Part shown: piece after piece, positions 11,041-21,095 of the stretch
Position numbering within the stretch: the first letter of the stretch is position 1
Layout of the letters: every line of letters starts with the position of its first letter
From: Coenobita brevimanus
Taxonomy: Eukaryota; Arthropoda; Malacostraca; Decapoda; Coenobitidae
Assembly (NCBI GenBank): GCA_032717465.1
Contig: CM064690.1
Coordinates: 28,245,653-28,309,652, forward strand
Direction: 5' to 3'
DNA length: 64,000 nucleotides
Program-made: the position numbers and the translations under genes
Notes under the pieces: generated by a model
Databases searched by the model: none
The model's input: only the letters and a program-made list of their open reading frames with translations
What the model was told of the DNA's origin: nothing

Positions 11041-11345
11041 TTTTTTTTTTTTTTTTTTTTTTTTTACGGGGGTACGATTTGTGATTTGATGTTTGACTGG
11101 AGGGAGTTTTTTTTGTGATTGTTTTTATTGGTGTTGATTTTGTTGATATTGCTGTGGTTATTTTACAAGTGGTGTTGATAATGTCGGTGTTGTTATACTT
11201 GTAAGTGATATTATTATTGTTGTAATTATTGTTGTTATCATCAGTATTGTTGTTAACTAGTCGTAGTGGTATTAGTAGTAGTAGTAGTAGTAATAGTAGT
11301 AGTAATAGTAGTAGTAGTAATAGTAGTAGTAGTAGTAGTAGTATC
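11041..11345. repeat. poly-T run and TTG/TAG trinucleotide array
   Basis: A T homopolymer (11041-11065) leads into degenerate TTGTTG/GTTATT and a clean (TAG)n at about 11274-11343. Confidence 0.9.
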
Positions 11346-11399
11346 ATCATCAAATACCAGAAGAGAACACACAAAACAATAAGTAAAATAACAAGGGAT

Positions 11400-11835
11400 A
11401 AATTAAGATAAATGAGGACACAAAGAAAATAAAGAAGAGAGAGAAAGATGAGGAATGAGGAGACGGAGAAATAGGTTTAATTGAGAAAAATGTGAAGGAA
11501 GAGGGAAGTGAAGGAGGCGTGATTGATGGAGTATAGGGAGGACAGAAGGAGGGTAGGAGGGAGAAAAAGACGAAGGTGATGATGATGATGAGGAGGAGGA
11601 GGAAGAAGAGGGGGAGGAGGAGGAGAAGAAAGAGGAGGAGGAAGGGGAAACAACAGGCAGAAGGGAAAGTAACTGAGGGGAGAGAGGGAGAGAGAGTTAC
11701 ATAGATAGAGAGAGGGATTGAGAGAGTTAGATAGATAGAGAGAGAGGGATAGAGAGAGTTAGATAGATAGAGAGAGAGGGAGAGAAGAGGGGTAGATGGA
11801 TAGATAGTAGAGAGAGAGAGAGTCGAGGAGGAAGG
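11400..11835. other. purine-rich block with a short tandem repeat
   Basis: G/A-rich sequence. At 11690-11790, variants of AGAGAGTTAGATAGATAGAG repeat about three times. Confidence 0.8.
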
Positions 11836-12019
11836 AGGTGATCTGAAAGTCAATACTAATCGGTTCCTGGTGAGAAAGTGAGAAAATGAAGTAAGGAAAA
11901 GTGAGACAGACAGACAGACAAAGAGGTAAGTGGAGTCAGCAGTGATATGTACCCAGAGAGAGAGAGAGAGAGAAAGTGAGCAAAAGTGTGAAAGTCAAGG
12001 AGGTAGAAGTCAGTACTAA

Positions 12020-12300
12020 TCTGTTCCCAGCCCACCAACTCGGCCCTACTTCGATCTCGGCTACCTTGAATGAGAATTAATATGGCGGGTTTTCTCATTC
12101 CGGAGGGACAGAGGGGCGCATCCAATCCCCCCTCAAAAATCCCCCCTAATCCCACCCTTATGCCTAGTGGGAGTAAGGGTCATTTCGGTGCCTTCTTGAG
12201 CCGAGTTTTTCCCGCCCCCCTACCTAGCGTCTTGGCCGTACTTGTGTGTTGCACCGAATCTGCATCAGTAATTAAGTTTGAAACGGGGGTGATTGAATGA
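12020..12300. other. unique complex island, no gene recognised
   Basis: Higher-complexity sequence with a 76-codon plus frame (12070-12300) whose protein I do not recognise. There are no clear splice signals around it. CAGTACTAATCTGTTCC (12012) echoes CAATACTAATCGGTTCC (11850), a small local repeat. Confidence 0.4.
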
Positions 12301-12394
12301 AGGATTCGGATGGAGTGACGTGAGGATTAGGGATTGGAGGGCCTTCATTCACGGCCTTCATTTCTTTCATTCAGAGTATCATTCAATTTTTTAA

Positions 12395-12655
12395 GGGAGG
12401 ATGATGATGGTGGTTGTGGTGGTGGTGGTGGTGGTGATGATGATAATGGTTGTGGTGGTGGTGATGATGATGATGATTATGGTGGTAATGGTGATGATGA
12501 TGGTGGTGGTGGTGGTGGTGATGGTGATAGTGACTACAATGATGATGATAATGGGTATGGTGGTGGTGGTGATGATGATGATGATGATGATGATCAGGAG
12601 GAGGAGGAAGATGAAGAAGAAGAAGAGGAGGAGGAGGAGGAGGAGGATAAGAAAT
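12395..12655. repeat. GGT/GAT/GAG trinucleotide array
   Basis: Compound trinucleotide repeat that would read as Gly/Asp/Glu or Met/Val strings in its frames. Treated as repeat, not gene. Confidence 0.93.
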
Positions 12656-12834
12656 TTGATGATGATAACGACAATAAACTCATTTTTATTTGAACTTTTG
12701 AATACCTTCCTTCACTTCTTTCATTTATTCATTCGATAATCTTCTTCGGCTTTATTTTCTCTTTTTATTCAAGTGATTTTTTCATTAAACACTGTTCTTC
12801 AGATTTTTTCACCTCAAGTTCATTCATTTCTTCA

Positions 12835-13275
12835 TTACATTGCTCGACTACATTCATTTCATTCAGTCTATATTTGCTCGACTTCATTTTCTTTCATTTT
12901 ATTTACTATTTTTACTCGACTTCCTTCATTTTCTTTCATTTCATTCACTTTTTACTCGACTCCCTTCATTTTCTTTCATTTCATTCACTATTTTTTCGAC
13001 TCCCTTCATTTTCTTTCATTTCATTCACTATTTACTCGACTTCCTTCATTTTCTTTCATTTCATTCACTATTTACTCGACTTCCTTCATTTTCTTTCTTA
13101 TTTTCATTCTATATTTGCTTGTCTTCTTTTTCTTTCATTTCATTCACTATTTACTCGACTTCCTTCATTTTCTTTCATTTCATTCACTATTTACCCGGCT
13201 TCCTTCATTTTCGTTCACTTCTTCCATTATTTGTTGGCTGGACTTCATTATTATTCATTTCATTCTTTCGATTTC
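12835..13275. repeat. 40-bp pyrimidine-rich minisatellite
   Basis: About ten copies of a 40-bp unit containing ACTCGACTTCCTTCATTTTC and TTTCATTTCATTCACTATTT. As 40 is not a multiple of three, all three plus frames stay open as Phe/Ser/His strings of 135-179 codons. These are repeat artefacts. Confidence 0.93.
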
Positions 13276-13295
13276 AGTTGAGGAACCATTGCACA

Positions 13296-13325
13296 AGACT
13301 GGGTTAGGTTAGGCTAAGTTAGGTT
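13296..13325. repeat. short TTAGG-type tract
   Basis: GGTTAGGTTAGG and AAGTTAGG variants, the arthropod telomere-type pentamer in an interstitial position. Similar CCTAA words occur at about 15977, 17380-17400 and 17470-17490. Confidence 0.6.
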
Positions 13326-13395
13326 ATAATATGGATAGATGGGGTTAGTTTTTGATATTTGGAGCATTTTTAAACACTGGCTGGGGTCCTTATTT

Positions 13396-13586
13396 TGTTC
13401 GGTTAAGGAAGCTCCCTAACACCTATTCCTTGGCGATTTATTTTTCATTGGTTAATATCCTTGTGTATTTTATTTATGCAGAGTATGGCAGGGATGGCAG
13501 GATTCGTGTAACACAGGACAGTAAGGTGTAATAAGCAGACTAAATAGCTTAGGAAAAGGTGTTAGGGAGATTCCTTAACCGATGGG
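13396..13586. repeat. snap-back repeat (family B), complete
   Basis: The left arm (13396-13445) contains GGTTAAGGAAGCTCCCTAAC, ACCTATTCCTTGGCGATTTA. The right arm (13545-13586) is its reverse complement with few differences: GGAAAAGGTGTTAGGGAGAT, TCCTTAACCGAT. The arms are about 40 bp with a spacer of about 100 bp. Related arms recur at 48.1-48.5 kb. Unrecognised family, possibly a foldback MITE. Confidence 0.75.
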
Positions 13587-13950
13587 AATACGTGGTTAGG
13601 TGCAGGAGACAAAACAGTAGGTGAGATCTCGTTCTGGAGGGGTTAATGGAAGTTATATACATCTAACCCCCTTGTTTCTTGCATTTAAAAAAAGTTGAAA
13701 ATTCTGTTCTTAATAAAATCGTCCGAATATACCTCGAAAAAAAAAGTCACCGGCCTAGTGTTTAAAGAATACCCCCCCCCCCAACCCCTCCAACTTTTAG
13801 AGCTTTTTCAAGAGCCACACTTGCAAGCAGAGAGTTCGTGCCAAAGCCAACATTATCATCAAAAGAGTTGCTAAGAGTTGTGCTGGTGATGTCTTGTGAG
13901 TGAGTGCGTTGGCCCCAGAGTGCGTGGTTCATACTCACACAACCACAGAA

Positions 13951-14110
<160 letters not shown>

Positions 14111-14167
14111 CACAAACCCTCACGTCCATACACACTCTTAACGCTACTGTAACACCCACTACCACCA

Positions 14168-14178
14168 CCATCATCATT

Positions 14179-14217
<39 letters not shown>
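14168..14217. repeat. (ATC)n microsatellite
   Basis: CAT/ATC trinucleotides directly beyond the 3' end of the decayed LINE tail on the minus strand. Confidence 0.95.
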
Positions 14218-14219
<2 letters not shown>

Positions 14220-14233
14220 GAGCCAATCCACAG

Positions 14234-14580
14234 AATGACAAAGGCCTCTCCCAGCTTTCTCCACTCTGACCTGTTAACTTTTAGCCCGTTCCATCCACTC
14301 CCAGCAAATATCCGCATCTCCCCTCACCACCTTGATGTCTGTCTATCGCCTTCTCTCACCTCTTGTGCCACTGCGCTGGTTGTCCGTCAGGTATCGGTTT
14401 TACGAAAGACGTCACCTGTCCACATCCACGTCTTGATTGTAGTAATGATATCCGCAACTTCCGTCCGTTATCTTATCGACGAGGCTTCCTTCTTATCTCT
14501 CCATGTGACCCTCAACATATTCCTTTCTGTTCCTCTCTGGGTGTTCCTTAGTTTGCGTTCCAAGGATTTTATTGAAGGGT
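14234..14580 (-). pseudogene. non-LTR retrotransposon ORF2 C-terminal relic (copy 1)
   Basis: Read on the minus strand in one continuous frame, this stretch gives LERKLRNTQRGTERNML, RVTWRDKKEASSIR, then after a stop RTEVADIITTIKTWMW, and at the end NRSEWRKLGEAFV. This matches the well-known C-terminal pattern after the reverse transcriptase of many LINE ORF2 proteins: KLR-QR-MER-ML, R-R---V-DII--I---W-W-GH, then W-K--EA-V. Three in-frame stops (after SSIR, after KTDT and after TSRW) and loss of the GHV motif show a dead copy with no frameshift. It ends next to (ATC)n and a long (CA)n. Strongly 5'-truncated. The family is recognised from the pattern; the clade is not assigned. Confidence 0.8.
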
Positions 14581-14682
14581 AATGGCTTGATTTAACTTTC
14601 CCATGCTCACAAAGTACGACTAGGGAATGGGTGTGTAGTGAGTGTGATGGATGTGCAGGTCGAAGTGTTGGAATGGCTATCG

Positions 14683-14684
<2 letters not shown>

Positions 14685-14760
<76 letters not shown>
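14685..14760. repeat. (TG)n-(AG)n compound microsatellite at a LINE 3' end
   Basis: TG run (14685-14737) then AG run (14738-14760). It lies immediately 3' of the second LINE fragment when that fragment is read on the minus strand, at the position of a retrotransposon tail. Confidence 0.95.
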
Positions 14761-14763
14761 AGG

Positions 14764-15300
14764 TTTGACTAGAGCGCAGACAGCCAGATTGCCAGACGCC
14801 TCAATCCCGTTTGGGGTGGCCACAAACAAATCGCCTCCAAGTCGCCCTGTCCCCCGCCATTTCACTGCCCTGCTCCCAACTCACACCCCTCTCTCTCATA
14901 TACCTCTCCACCCCATCCCTCCATCTCATCCTCGGTCTCCCCCTCCCTCTTCCACCCTCCACCTCACTCACGTACACTCTCTTCGTCAATCTTTCACCCT
15001 CCATCCTCTCCACATGGCCAAACCACCTCAGTGTGTTCCTCACAACGCTTCCTATCACATCCACATCCACACCACAACGCTCCTTTATATCCTCATTCGT
15101 CAGCCTGTCTCTCCACGTGACTCCACAGGCTCCTCTTAAATAACTCATTTCCACTGCTCTCACTCTTGACTTGTGTCCTTCCAACAATGTCCAAGCTTCA
15201 CTTCCGTACGTTAGAGTTGGTATCACAATACTGTCATGTAGTAACTTTTTTACTTCCATGCTCACTTCCCTGTTTCTTATCACTGCTTTTAAGGAACCAG
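14764..15300 (-). mobile_element. non-LTR retrotransposon ORF2 C-terminus and 3' UTR (copy 2)
   Basis: An intact minus-strand frame covers the last 160 or so codons of a LINE ORF2 and stops at 14801-14803. Visible landmarks in order: LKAVIRNREVS, PTLTYGSEAWTL (the conserved segment after the RT thumb), MSYLRGACGVTWRDR, RWFGHVERM, GRGRPRMRWRDGVERY, then ATWRRFVCG. An ORF2 normally runs near 1000 residues, so this is a heavily 5'-truncated insertion. Its first codons have no start; homology begins at about 15300. A short 3' UTR (14764-14800) runs into a TC/AC simple repeat. No stops or frameshifts, so it is younger than copy 1, which lies only about 220 bp away and belongs to a different subfamily. 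Confidence 0.9.
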
Positions 15301-15319
15301 AATGAGGAAAAATATGGTG

Positions 15320-15615
15320 CTTGAATTCATGAGTTAAGTGTCAGGTTAGGCGAAGTAAGTTACAAGGTGATGTGAGTAAAAAGAAAAAAAAACATGAGTA
15401 AAATAGAACTGAGGCTTGAGTAAGAGAGATGAGTCTGATGTGAATATAAGGAACAAGGTGCATGAGTAAGCAAGGTGAGTGAGGTGAATGAGTAAGAGAG
15501 GTGAAAGTAAACAAGGTGAGGAAAGTAAGTAAGCGAGGTGAGTGAGGTAAGTGAGTAAGCGAGACGAGTGAGGTGAATGAGTAAGCGAGGTGTGTGAGGT
15601 GCGTGTGTGAGTGGT
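15320..15615. repeat. degenerate GAGTAAGCGAGGTGAGTGAG repeat
   Basis: Around a dozen imperfect units of 20-26 bp. Many GT-AAGT and GTGAGT words look like splice donors but arise from the repeat. Confidence 0.85.
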
Positions 15616-15747
15616 GAGAGAATGAGGTACTTGGAATGTGTGCCTCAAAGACTTAACCCTTTCGTGTACCCAAAAATATTGCCAAGAATAGAAGTGTCAT
15701 TAACCCTTTCGCTACGATGCTTTTTTTTTTTTTTTCCCCTGTTATCT

Positions 15748-15767
15748 CCTGACGATGTTATTCAGCT
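15748..15767 (+). repeat. dispersed CAGACGATT family, single arm
   Basis: CTGACGATGTTATTCAGCTA, followed by AAGGAG as in other left arms. It is preceded by TTAACCCTTTCG words typical of the family's centre. Confidence 0.7.
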
Positions 15768-15941
15768 AAGGAGAAACCATCATCCACTCGCTTGATGTAG
15801 TGCTACCTATTTCTTCCGTCACACATATCACAAAATTGACTCCCTTCGTTTTTGCCTTACTTTCAACCCTTCCACCATAAATGTCCTAAATCGGATACAG
15901 TCTTTGTTAAATTGACCTAAGGGAAGTTTGGCCCAGCCCTG

Positions 15942-15960
15942 TGACCTTGACCTTTGACCT
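15942..15960 (-). promoter_or_regulatory. triple AGGTCA nuclear-receptor-type site
   Basis: The minus strand reads AGGTCAAAGGTCAAGGTCA: three half-sites forming a DR1 and a DR0, including TCAAGGTCA. This matches the core of response elements for RXR/HNF4-type dimers and FTZ-F1/ERR-type monomers (established knowledge). It may also be a fragment of the repeat inside the 29.5 kb element, which carries the same words. Confidence 0.4.
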
Positions 15961-16046
15961 GTTGAAATAAAAGAGATTTACTCCTAACCTAACCATCAGT
16001 CCTTCAGTGTAGTTTGGTCAGAGTCAGACCCAGACTTTTTGAGTTA

Positions 16047-16049
<3 letters not shown>

Positions 16050-16105
<56 letters not shown>
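16050..16105. repeat. (CA)n microsatellite
   Basis: Perfect CA run of about 56 bp. 16106-16750 is AT-rich unique sequence with T homopolymers; no gene seen. Confidence 0.97.
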
Positions 16106-16107
<2 letters not shown>

Positions 16108-16759
16108 GCCCTGCTCTCGCTTCGCTAGGGCGGGAATAGACAGACTGAAGGGGTTATGATGATGATGACATATTCAACGTGAAAAGGATGTACTGAAGAC
16201 GACAGAAATGCTCATCTAAAAATCTTTGGATAATTTTTGGTAATATATCGATGATGACAAAAGTAAACATGTGAAAAGTTTTGCAGTGAATTAAGAATAA
16301 CAAAATAATGTGCCCCGATAAGAAGCAAGTAAAATTTCTGCCGATGTATTATTAAAGCTGACGAGAAAAAAGAAAAGTCTGTACCAAAGAAGATTCTTAA
16401 TGATGTATTGAAGATGACAAAATATAAAGGAAGAATATCATTGCATATTGAAGGTGAAAAAAACATCGTCTTCCTTATCGTTATCAGTATCATTTATCAT
16501 TATTTTCAGCGTGACATTGATTCCAAGGTGCGACTATTTTTTTTTTTTTTTTGTTTTTTTTTTAACAATGATCACCGGCTACGCTTTTTCGACTTTTTTT
16601 TTTAACACTTGTATTCATTTTTTTTTCTTTCTTTTATCATTTGTGGGGTAATTTGATGTAAATTTCGGAATAGTATTTTTAGAAATTAAACTCACCTCAT
16701 TTATTCCTGCCTAAGATTTATTATGAAGAGGACGAGGTGTTTTGGGGAGGGCAAAATAA

Positions 16760-17218
16760 TGGTAGTAGAGTAATAGTACTAGTAGTGATAATAGTAGTAG
16801 CTGTAGTAGTAGTAGTTGTTGTTGTAGCAGTAGTAGTCGCAACCCCAGGCTCATCTGAACGTGAACCCTGTGGACTGCAGGCCGAAGGTACCTTTCTTCT
16901 ACAGTCCACCATCCTTATTTCGGAGGATAAGAAGATTGAGGGACGTTTGTATAGCCGGTGCCACCACGTGAAGGCTTCCCCCTCCAGCACCGAATTGTTG
17001 TACTGGTTTCTACTCTTACTTGACCTAAAATTGCCATCTGTCCGTCTTGAATACTGAGCTGTTGCAAAAGATAACCCAAGAATAAGGTGCTAGTCACGAA
17101 GAGGTGCTGTAGAAATAATGCAGTGCCGTATTTATCTTTTTTTGATACTGAGCTACGTAAAATAAGCTGTAAAAGAACGAAAATCTAGGCCACGTTAAGG
17201 TGAAACAACTACATTGAT
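16760..17218 (+). mobile_element. SINE-like element with (GTA)n head, fullest copy
   Basis: A (TAG/GTA)n stretch (16760-16838) is followed by CCAGGCTCATCTGAACGTGA, a block around CCACCACGTGAAGGC, and a tail containing CTGAGCTGTTGCAAAAGATA and GCTAGTCACGAAGAGGTGCT. The front half recurs at 41.9 kb (plus) and 56.9 kb (minus), each next to (GTA)n. The tail half recurs in the tRNA-headed SINE at 2.9-3.1 kb. No pol III boxes are evident here. No ORF of significance. Confidence 0.7.
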
Positions 17219-17269
17219 TCCTGGCCGAAGATTTCCTATGCTTTTACCAGTTTTGCGCCACGTGCGATT

Positions 17270-17565
17270 TTCCCCCAGGATCATCACCCTTTCTTTCTTT
17301 CTTTTTTCCTTGTTTTTCCCTTAAACCTAACGTAGCCTCTTCTAACTAACCCAAGCGAACAGATTAGCCTAACTTACTAACAGACTAACCTAACCTAACC
17401 TTTAGTACTAAGCTTGATTTTCCCAGAATCATCACCTTTTCTTTCTTTTTTTTCCCTCAAGCCTAACTTAACCTACCCTAACCTAACCTGAACTAACAAA
17501 TCAGCCTAACTTACTGACAACCCATCCTAACCTGAAAGTAACAAAGCAGGCCTAAACTAATCTAG
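17270..17565. repeat. approx. 146-bp tandem duplication with CCTAA words
   Basis: Two adjacent copies start GATTTTCCC-CAG-ATCATCACC (17270 and 17416). Each carries a T-rich run, CCTAACCTAACC-like words and CAGCCTAACTTACTGAC-like ends. Diverged, non-coding. Confidence 0.75.
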
Positions 17566-17710
17566 ACTTTCCTGGATAAGAAAAATTGCAAAAAAAAAAA
17601 AAAAAGAAAAAAAAGATGCACAGCGAAAATCATCCTGTGGGTCCAGTTAGGTATCCAAAAATTAAAAAATTTTCAGTCATTTTTTTTTTTCAGTATGTTC
17701 TCGCCTGTTC

Positions 17711-17834
17711 CTGACGATTTTATTAAGCTTTGGATAGACTTTCGGAACTAAGGGGGGGAGGAGGCATGACATTAATAAACCCCTTCAGGACGACATGCCA
17801 TTCCTAGAACTGAAGAAAATCCTCTGGTAGGGAG
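17711..17834. repeat. CAGACGATT family, palindromic copy
   Basis: Left arm CTGACGATTTTATTAAGCTT; right arm ends CTGAAGAAAATCCTCTGG. The centre has AATAAACCCCTTCAGG. This is one of four copies in the window where both arms can be seen. Confidence 0.65.
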
Positions 17835-17945
17835 AATATATTAAAAAAAGTCACTGAACTGAAAGAATTAAATCAAGAAAAAACCCTGAGCTCAAGACGT
17901 CAACCCCTTCACAGCGATGACGTCTTCGGTATTAACTTTTTGCTG

Positions 17946-18420
17946 ATTTCAGACGATTTCCCTCTGCTTGTGAACTCCAGACGCTTTTATTCTATTTATG
18001 ACATCTAGACAATTCAATGTATGACCAACTTTGTATATATGACCTTCAGGCGACTTTATCGTATAACCTCCAGACGATTTTGTTGACCTCCAGACGATTT
18101 TCTAATTATGACCTGCAAACGATTCTCTGTGTATGACCTGCAGACGATTCTCTGTGTATGACCTGCAGACGATTTTCTAATTATGGCCTCCAGACGATTT
18201 TCTAATTATGACCTGCAGACGATTTTCTAATTATGGCCTCCAGACGATTTTCTAATTATGACCTGCAGACGATTTTCTAATTATGGCCTCCAGACGATTT
18301 TCTAATTATGACCTACAGACGATTATCTAATTATGACCCAGACGATTTTGTACGTATGACCTCCAGATGATTTGGTACTTATGATTTTCAGGCGATTTTC
18401 TGCTTATGGCCTCCAGATGC
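17946..18420. repeat. 25-bp tandem array of CAGACGATTTT units
   Basis: About 18 units, each built as TATG-CCTCCAGACGATTTTC with TAAT. In the centre, 25-bp units alternate GGCCTCC and GACCTGC, making a 50-bp higher-order unit repeated about three times. Outer units are diverged. The core is the same motif that is dispersed elsewhere in the window. Confidence 0.93.
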
Positions 18421-18424
18421 AAGC

Positions 18425-19040
18425 TGAGTAAAATCGTCAGTCGGTAGCAATAGATAGATTAATAAGTAGATATACATATAGGTAGATAGATTGGTAGGTA
18501 GATAGCTAAAGTATACAAATAAATAAATACTCCAATAGAATCGGCAACAGATTTAATGGTTAGTAAAAGCTGTTTCTGGCCCCAATAGTTTTTAAAAATC
18601 TCCGAAAAATGAATAAAATCGCCTGGCTGCAGCAAAAGTCTCTCCTGACCTGAAGAAAATCGTCTGGGGGAAGCAAAAACATGTTTCAACTAGGAAAAAC
18701 TCGACCTTAAGAGCGAGATAAAAAAAAAGTCGACGTAGGAAAAATTTAATGGAATTTGGTGAGTAGCCTGTTAATGAAAATCGTCTGAAGGCAGGAAGAA
18801 TATAATATAAAAAAAGGACCTCCAACTGGGGGGATAAATGAGAAAAAACCGTCTGGAAGTAGCAAAGAACATATTAAAAGCAGTAATGAATTCATAAACA
18901 AAATCGTCCGAAGAGAGAAGGAAAACAGCATAAAAAATACCTCGAACTCAGGGCAAATATATGAGAAAAAAATCGTCTGGAAGTAGCAAAGAAAATATTA
19001 AAAACTGTGATGAATTATCAAAATCGTCTAGAAACAGCAA
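18425..19040 (-). repeat. cluster of minus-oriented CAGACGATT arms, partly in about 122-bp tandem units
   Basis: AAAATCGTCTGG-like cores at about 18434, 18615, 18656, 18782, 18849, 18902, 18971 and 19022. Segments 18837-18960 and 18961-19085 are tandem copies sharing AAATCGTCTGGAAGTAGCAA. GATA/TAGATA tetranucleotides lie at 18450-18510. Confidence 0.85.
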
Positions 19041-19201
19041 GAAGATTATAGGGGTAAAAGAACTCAGAAGTCGTGCTGAAGAGGTGAATTTGGTCGTCTC
19101 CGAACGCACTCCTGTCTCGCCGTGTTTTGCCGCTTGGGCGAGAGAGGGCAGCACCATCCATCAGCCCCTTCTGATGGCTGGAGAGGTTGGCTGAGGTGCG
19201 A

Positions 19202-19203
<2 letters not shown>

Positions 19204-19242
<39 letters not shown>
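19204..19242. repeat. (CT)n microsatellite
   Basis: Perfect CT run of about 39 bp, echoed by a shorter run near 19290. Confidence 0.96.
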
Positions 19243-19244
<2 letters not shown>

Positions 19245-19357
19245 ATACCTGTTTCTCTTCGAGCTAATTTTCAAGCCTTTCAGTATTCTCTCTCTCTCTC
19301 CCCCAATACCTGTTCGTCGTGTTGATCCCCCACTCGTCGCTTGCTGGCTAACTCAAA

Positions 19358-19420
19358 CTCCTTGGTTACTAGTCAAATCAACCCTCCAGTCTGAAAGCAC
19401 TTGGCCATCAACTGAACTAG
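19358..19420 (+). repeat. family C dispersed repeat
   Basis: Begins CTCCTTGGTTACTAGTCAAA, continues CCTCCAGTCTGAAAGCAC and ends TGGCCATCAACTGAACTAG. Three more copies lie at 21.28, 35.64 and 59.9 kb. Confidence 0.8.
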
Positions 19421-19464
19421 AATGGTTTAGGAATATTTCTGTTAGCTTAGGGTATATGTAAAAT

Positions 19465-19840
19465 TGGGTTCAATATTTATTTTGGGTTCCATTTGTATTG
19501 CTTATTTTGCGTTCCTTTTGTATTGCTTGTTTTGGGTTCCTTTTGTATTGCTTCTTTTGGGTTCCTTTTGTATTATTTTGGGTTCGTTTTGTATTGTTTC
19601 TTTTGAGTTCCTTTTGTATTGCTTATTTTGGGTTCCTTTTGTATTGCTTATTTTGGGTTCCTTTTGTATTGCTTATTTTGGGTTCCTTTTGTATTATTTT
19701 GGGTTCCTTTTGTATTGCTGATTTTGGGTTCCTTTTGTTGTTTTGGGTTCCTTTTGTATTATTTTGGGTTCCCTTTGTATTGCTTATTTTGGGTTCCTTT
19801 TGTATTGCTGATTTTGGGTTCCTTTTGTAGTGCTTCTTTC
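19465..19840. repeat. 22-25-bp minisatellite (TTGGGTTCCTTTTGTATTGC)
   Basis: About 16 units; the longer form adds TTATT or TGATT. Unit lengths vary, so several plus frames stay open as Phe/Leu/Cys strings. Non-coding. Confidence 0.95.
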
Positions 19841-19873
19841 ACCCACGTCATTTTTATTCCAGGATTACTGTTT

Positions 19874-19978
19874 CTAGACGATTTTATTCAGCTTAAGAGA
19901 GCACCCCAGTAGTGAAGGGGTTAATGAAGGCTATATCTAACCCCTCCAGTCCCCCCTAAGGTAAATAAAATCGTCTGG
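19874..19978. repeat. CAGACGATT family, best palindromic copy
   Basis: Left arm CTAGACGATTTTATTCAGCT then TAAGAG and GAAGGGGTTAATGAAGG. Right arm TAACCCCTCCAGT then CTAAGGTAAATAAAATCGTC. Both the outer motif and the inner GGGGTTA/TAACCCC pair are inverted, so the 105-bp unit can fold along almost its full length. Confidence 0.8.
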
Positions 19979-20079
19979 AGAATGCAGGACTTAGTTTTGA
20001 AAAGACGTCTTGAGGCTGAAATGGTCATATATAAAAATTCACACAACACTTCGCCCTCAGTGTCACCCAAGCTACATTA

Positions 20080-20180
20080 TATGCTTCTCTCCTCTCCTCT
20101 GCTCTCCTTTCCTCTCTTCTCTTCTCTTCTCTTCTCTTCTCTTCTCTCCTCTTCTTTTATCTTCTTTCCTCCTCTCTTTT
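20080..20180. repeat. CTCTT/TTCTC pyrimidine repeat
   Basis: Pentanucleotide TCTCT/CTTCT run in a pyrimidine-only tract. Confidence 0.85.
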
Positions 20181-20259
20181 ACTCCTAACTTACCCTATAA
20201 CAAGCAGCCTCGAAAGGACTGATGTATCAGTTGTCGTTTGCTTTCCATTGTACCCCTTA

Positions 20260-20260
<1 letters not shown>

Positions 20261-20335
<75 letters not shown>
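20261..20335. repeat. (CA)n-(CT)n compound microsatellite
   Basis: CA run about 20261-20297 directly followed by a CT run about 20300-20335. Confidence 0.97.
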
Positions 20336-20337
<2 letters not shown>

Positions 20338-20519
20338 GGGTTGCATGACTGTATGTGTCGGGCCTCATACATCATTATTACCTCGACATGTGCGTGGGAG
20401 TAATGCCGATGTACACATGAATTAGACGCTTACGTACACAGTGGCTGACAGGGAGGCACGCTGTATGTACACCAGCGTGAGTTATGTACACCCAACATGT
20501 AATTTATCGGCGGCTTAGG

Positions 20520-21095
20520 TATAGTTAGTACAGTAATGGCTAGTTGAATTACATGTAATTAGTATCGTTACATGTACTTAGACTGTAATTTTTGTCTTGT
20601 AATATCTGGTTCTTACAGTGTTACATGGTTAATTTACGCAGTATTAAGTTAGGACAGTGTTACATGGAGTTGGAGTTGGTACAGGCAAAGGTTACATAAC
20701 TTGGGTACAGTGTTACTTGTTACAGGGTTAGTACAGTGTTACATGAATTACAAAAAGCCAAGATAGTGTTACATATTTTTTTCAAGTAAAGTCCGTAGGG
20801 TATTGGTAACGTTTCATAAATTTAACACAGTATTACATGTTACATTATAGTGTACAAAGTTACAGTTAAGTCGTATAAGGTGTTACATATGAAGGTTACA
20901 TAGAGTTATACAGTAGTGATACAAATTATAGTTACATAAAGTTAGTACATTTGCTACATAAATAAGCTAGGTAAAGTTAGAAGTGTTACATAATTAGCTT
21001 ACAGAAAGTTTGCATTGTTATTCAGCCAGATTTCAAAGTTAGTACATTGTTACTCAAATAGATAGGGTTAGCACACTGTTACACATGTGGGAGGT
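20520..21095. repeat. degenerate TACAGTGTTACAT repeat
   Basis: Variants of GTTAGTACAGTGTTACAT recur 20 or so times over 570 bp at irregular 25-40 bp spacing. Old tandem repeat, no coding potential. Confidence 0.8.

Noticed and set aside
13263..13300. Exon after TTTCGATTTCAG
   Set aside because: The long pyrimidine tract is a minisatellite, and the only donor-like site (GGTTAGGT) is weak and TTAGG-derived.
12773..13312. 179-codon plus frame
   Set aside because: All three frames are open because of a 40-bp repeat.
15320..15615. Multiple GTAAGT/GTGAGT splice donors
   Set aside because: They are words of a GAGTAAG/GTGAGTGAG tandem repeat.
17946..18420. CRISPR array (regular 25-bp repeats)
   Set aside because: Units are contiguous with no unique spacers, and the context is eukaryotic.
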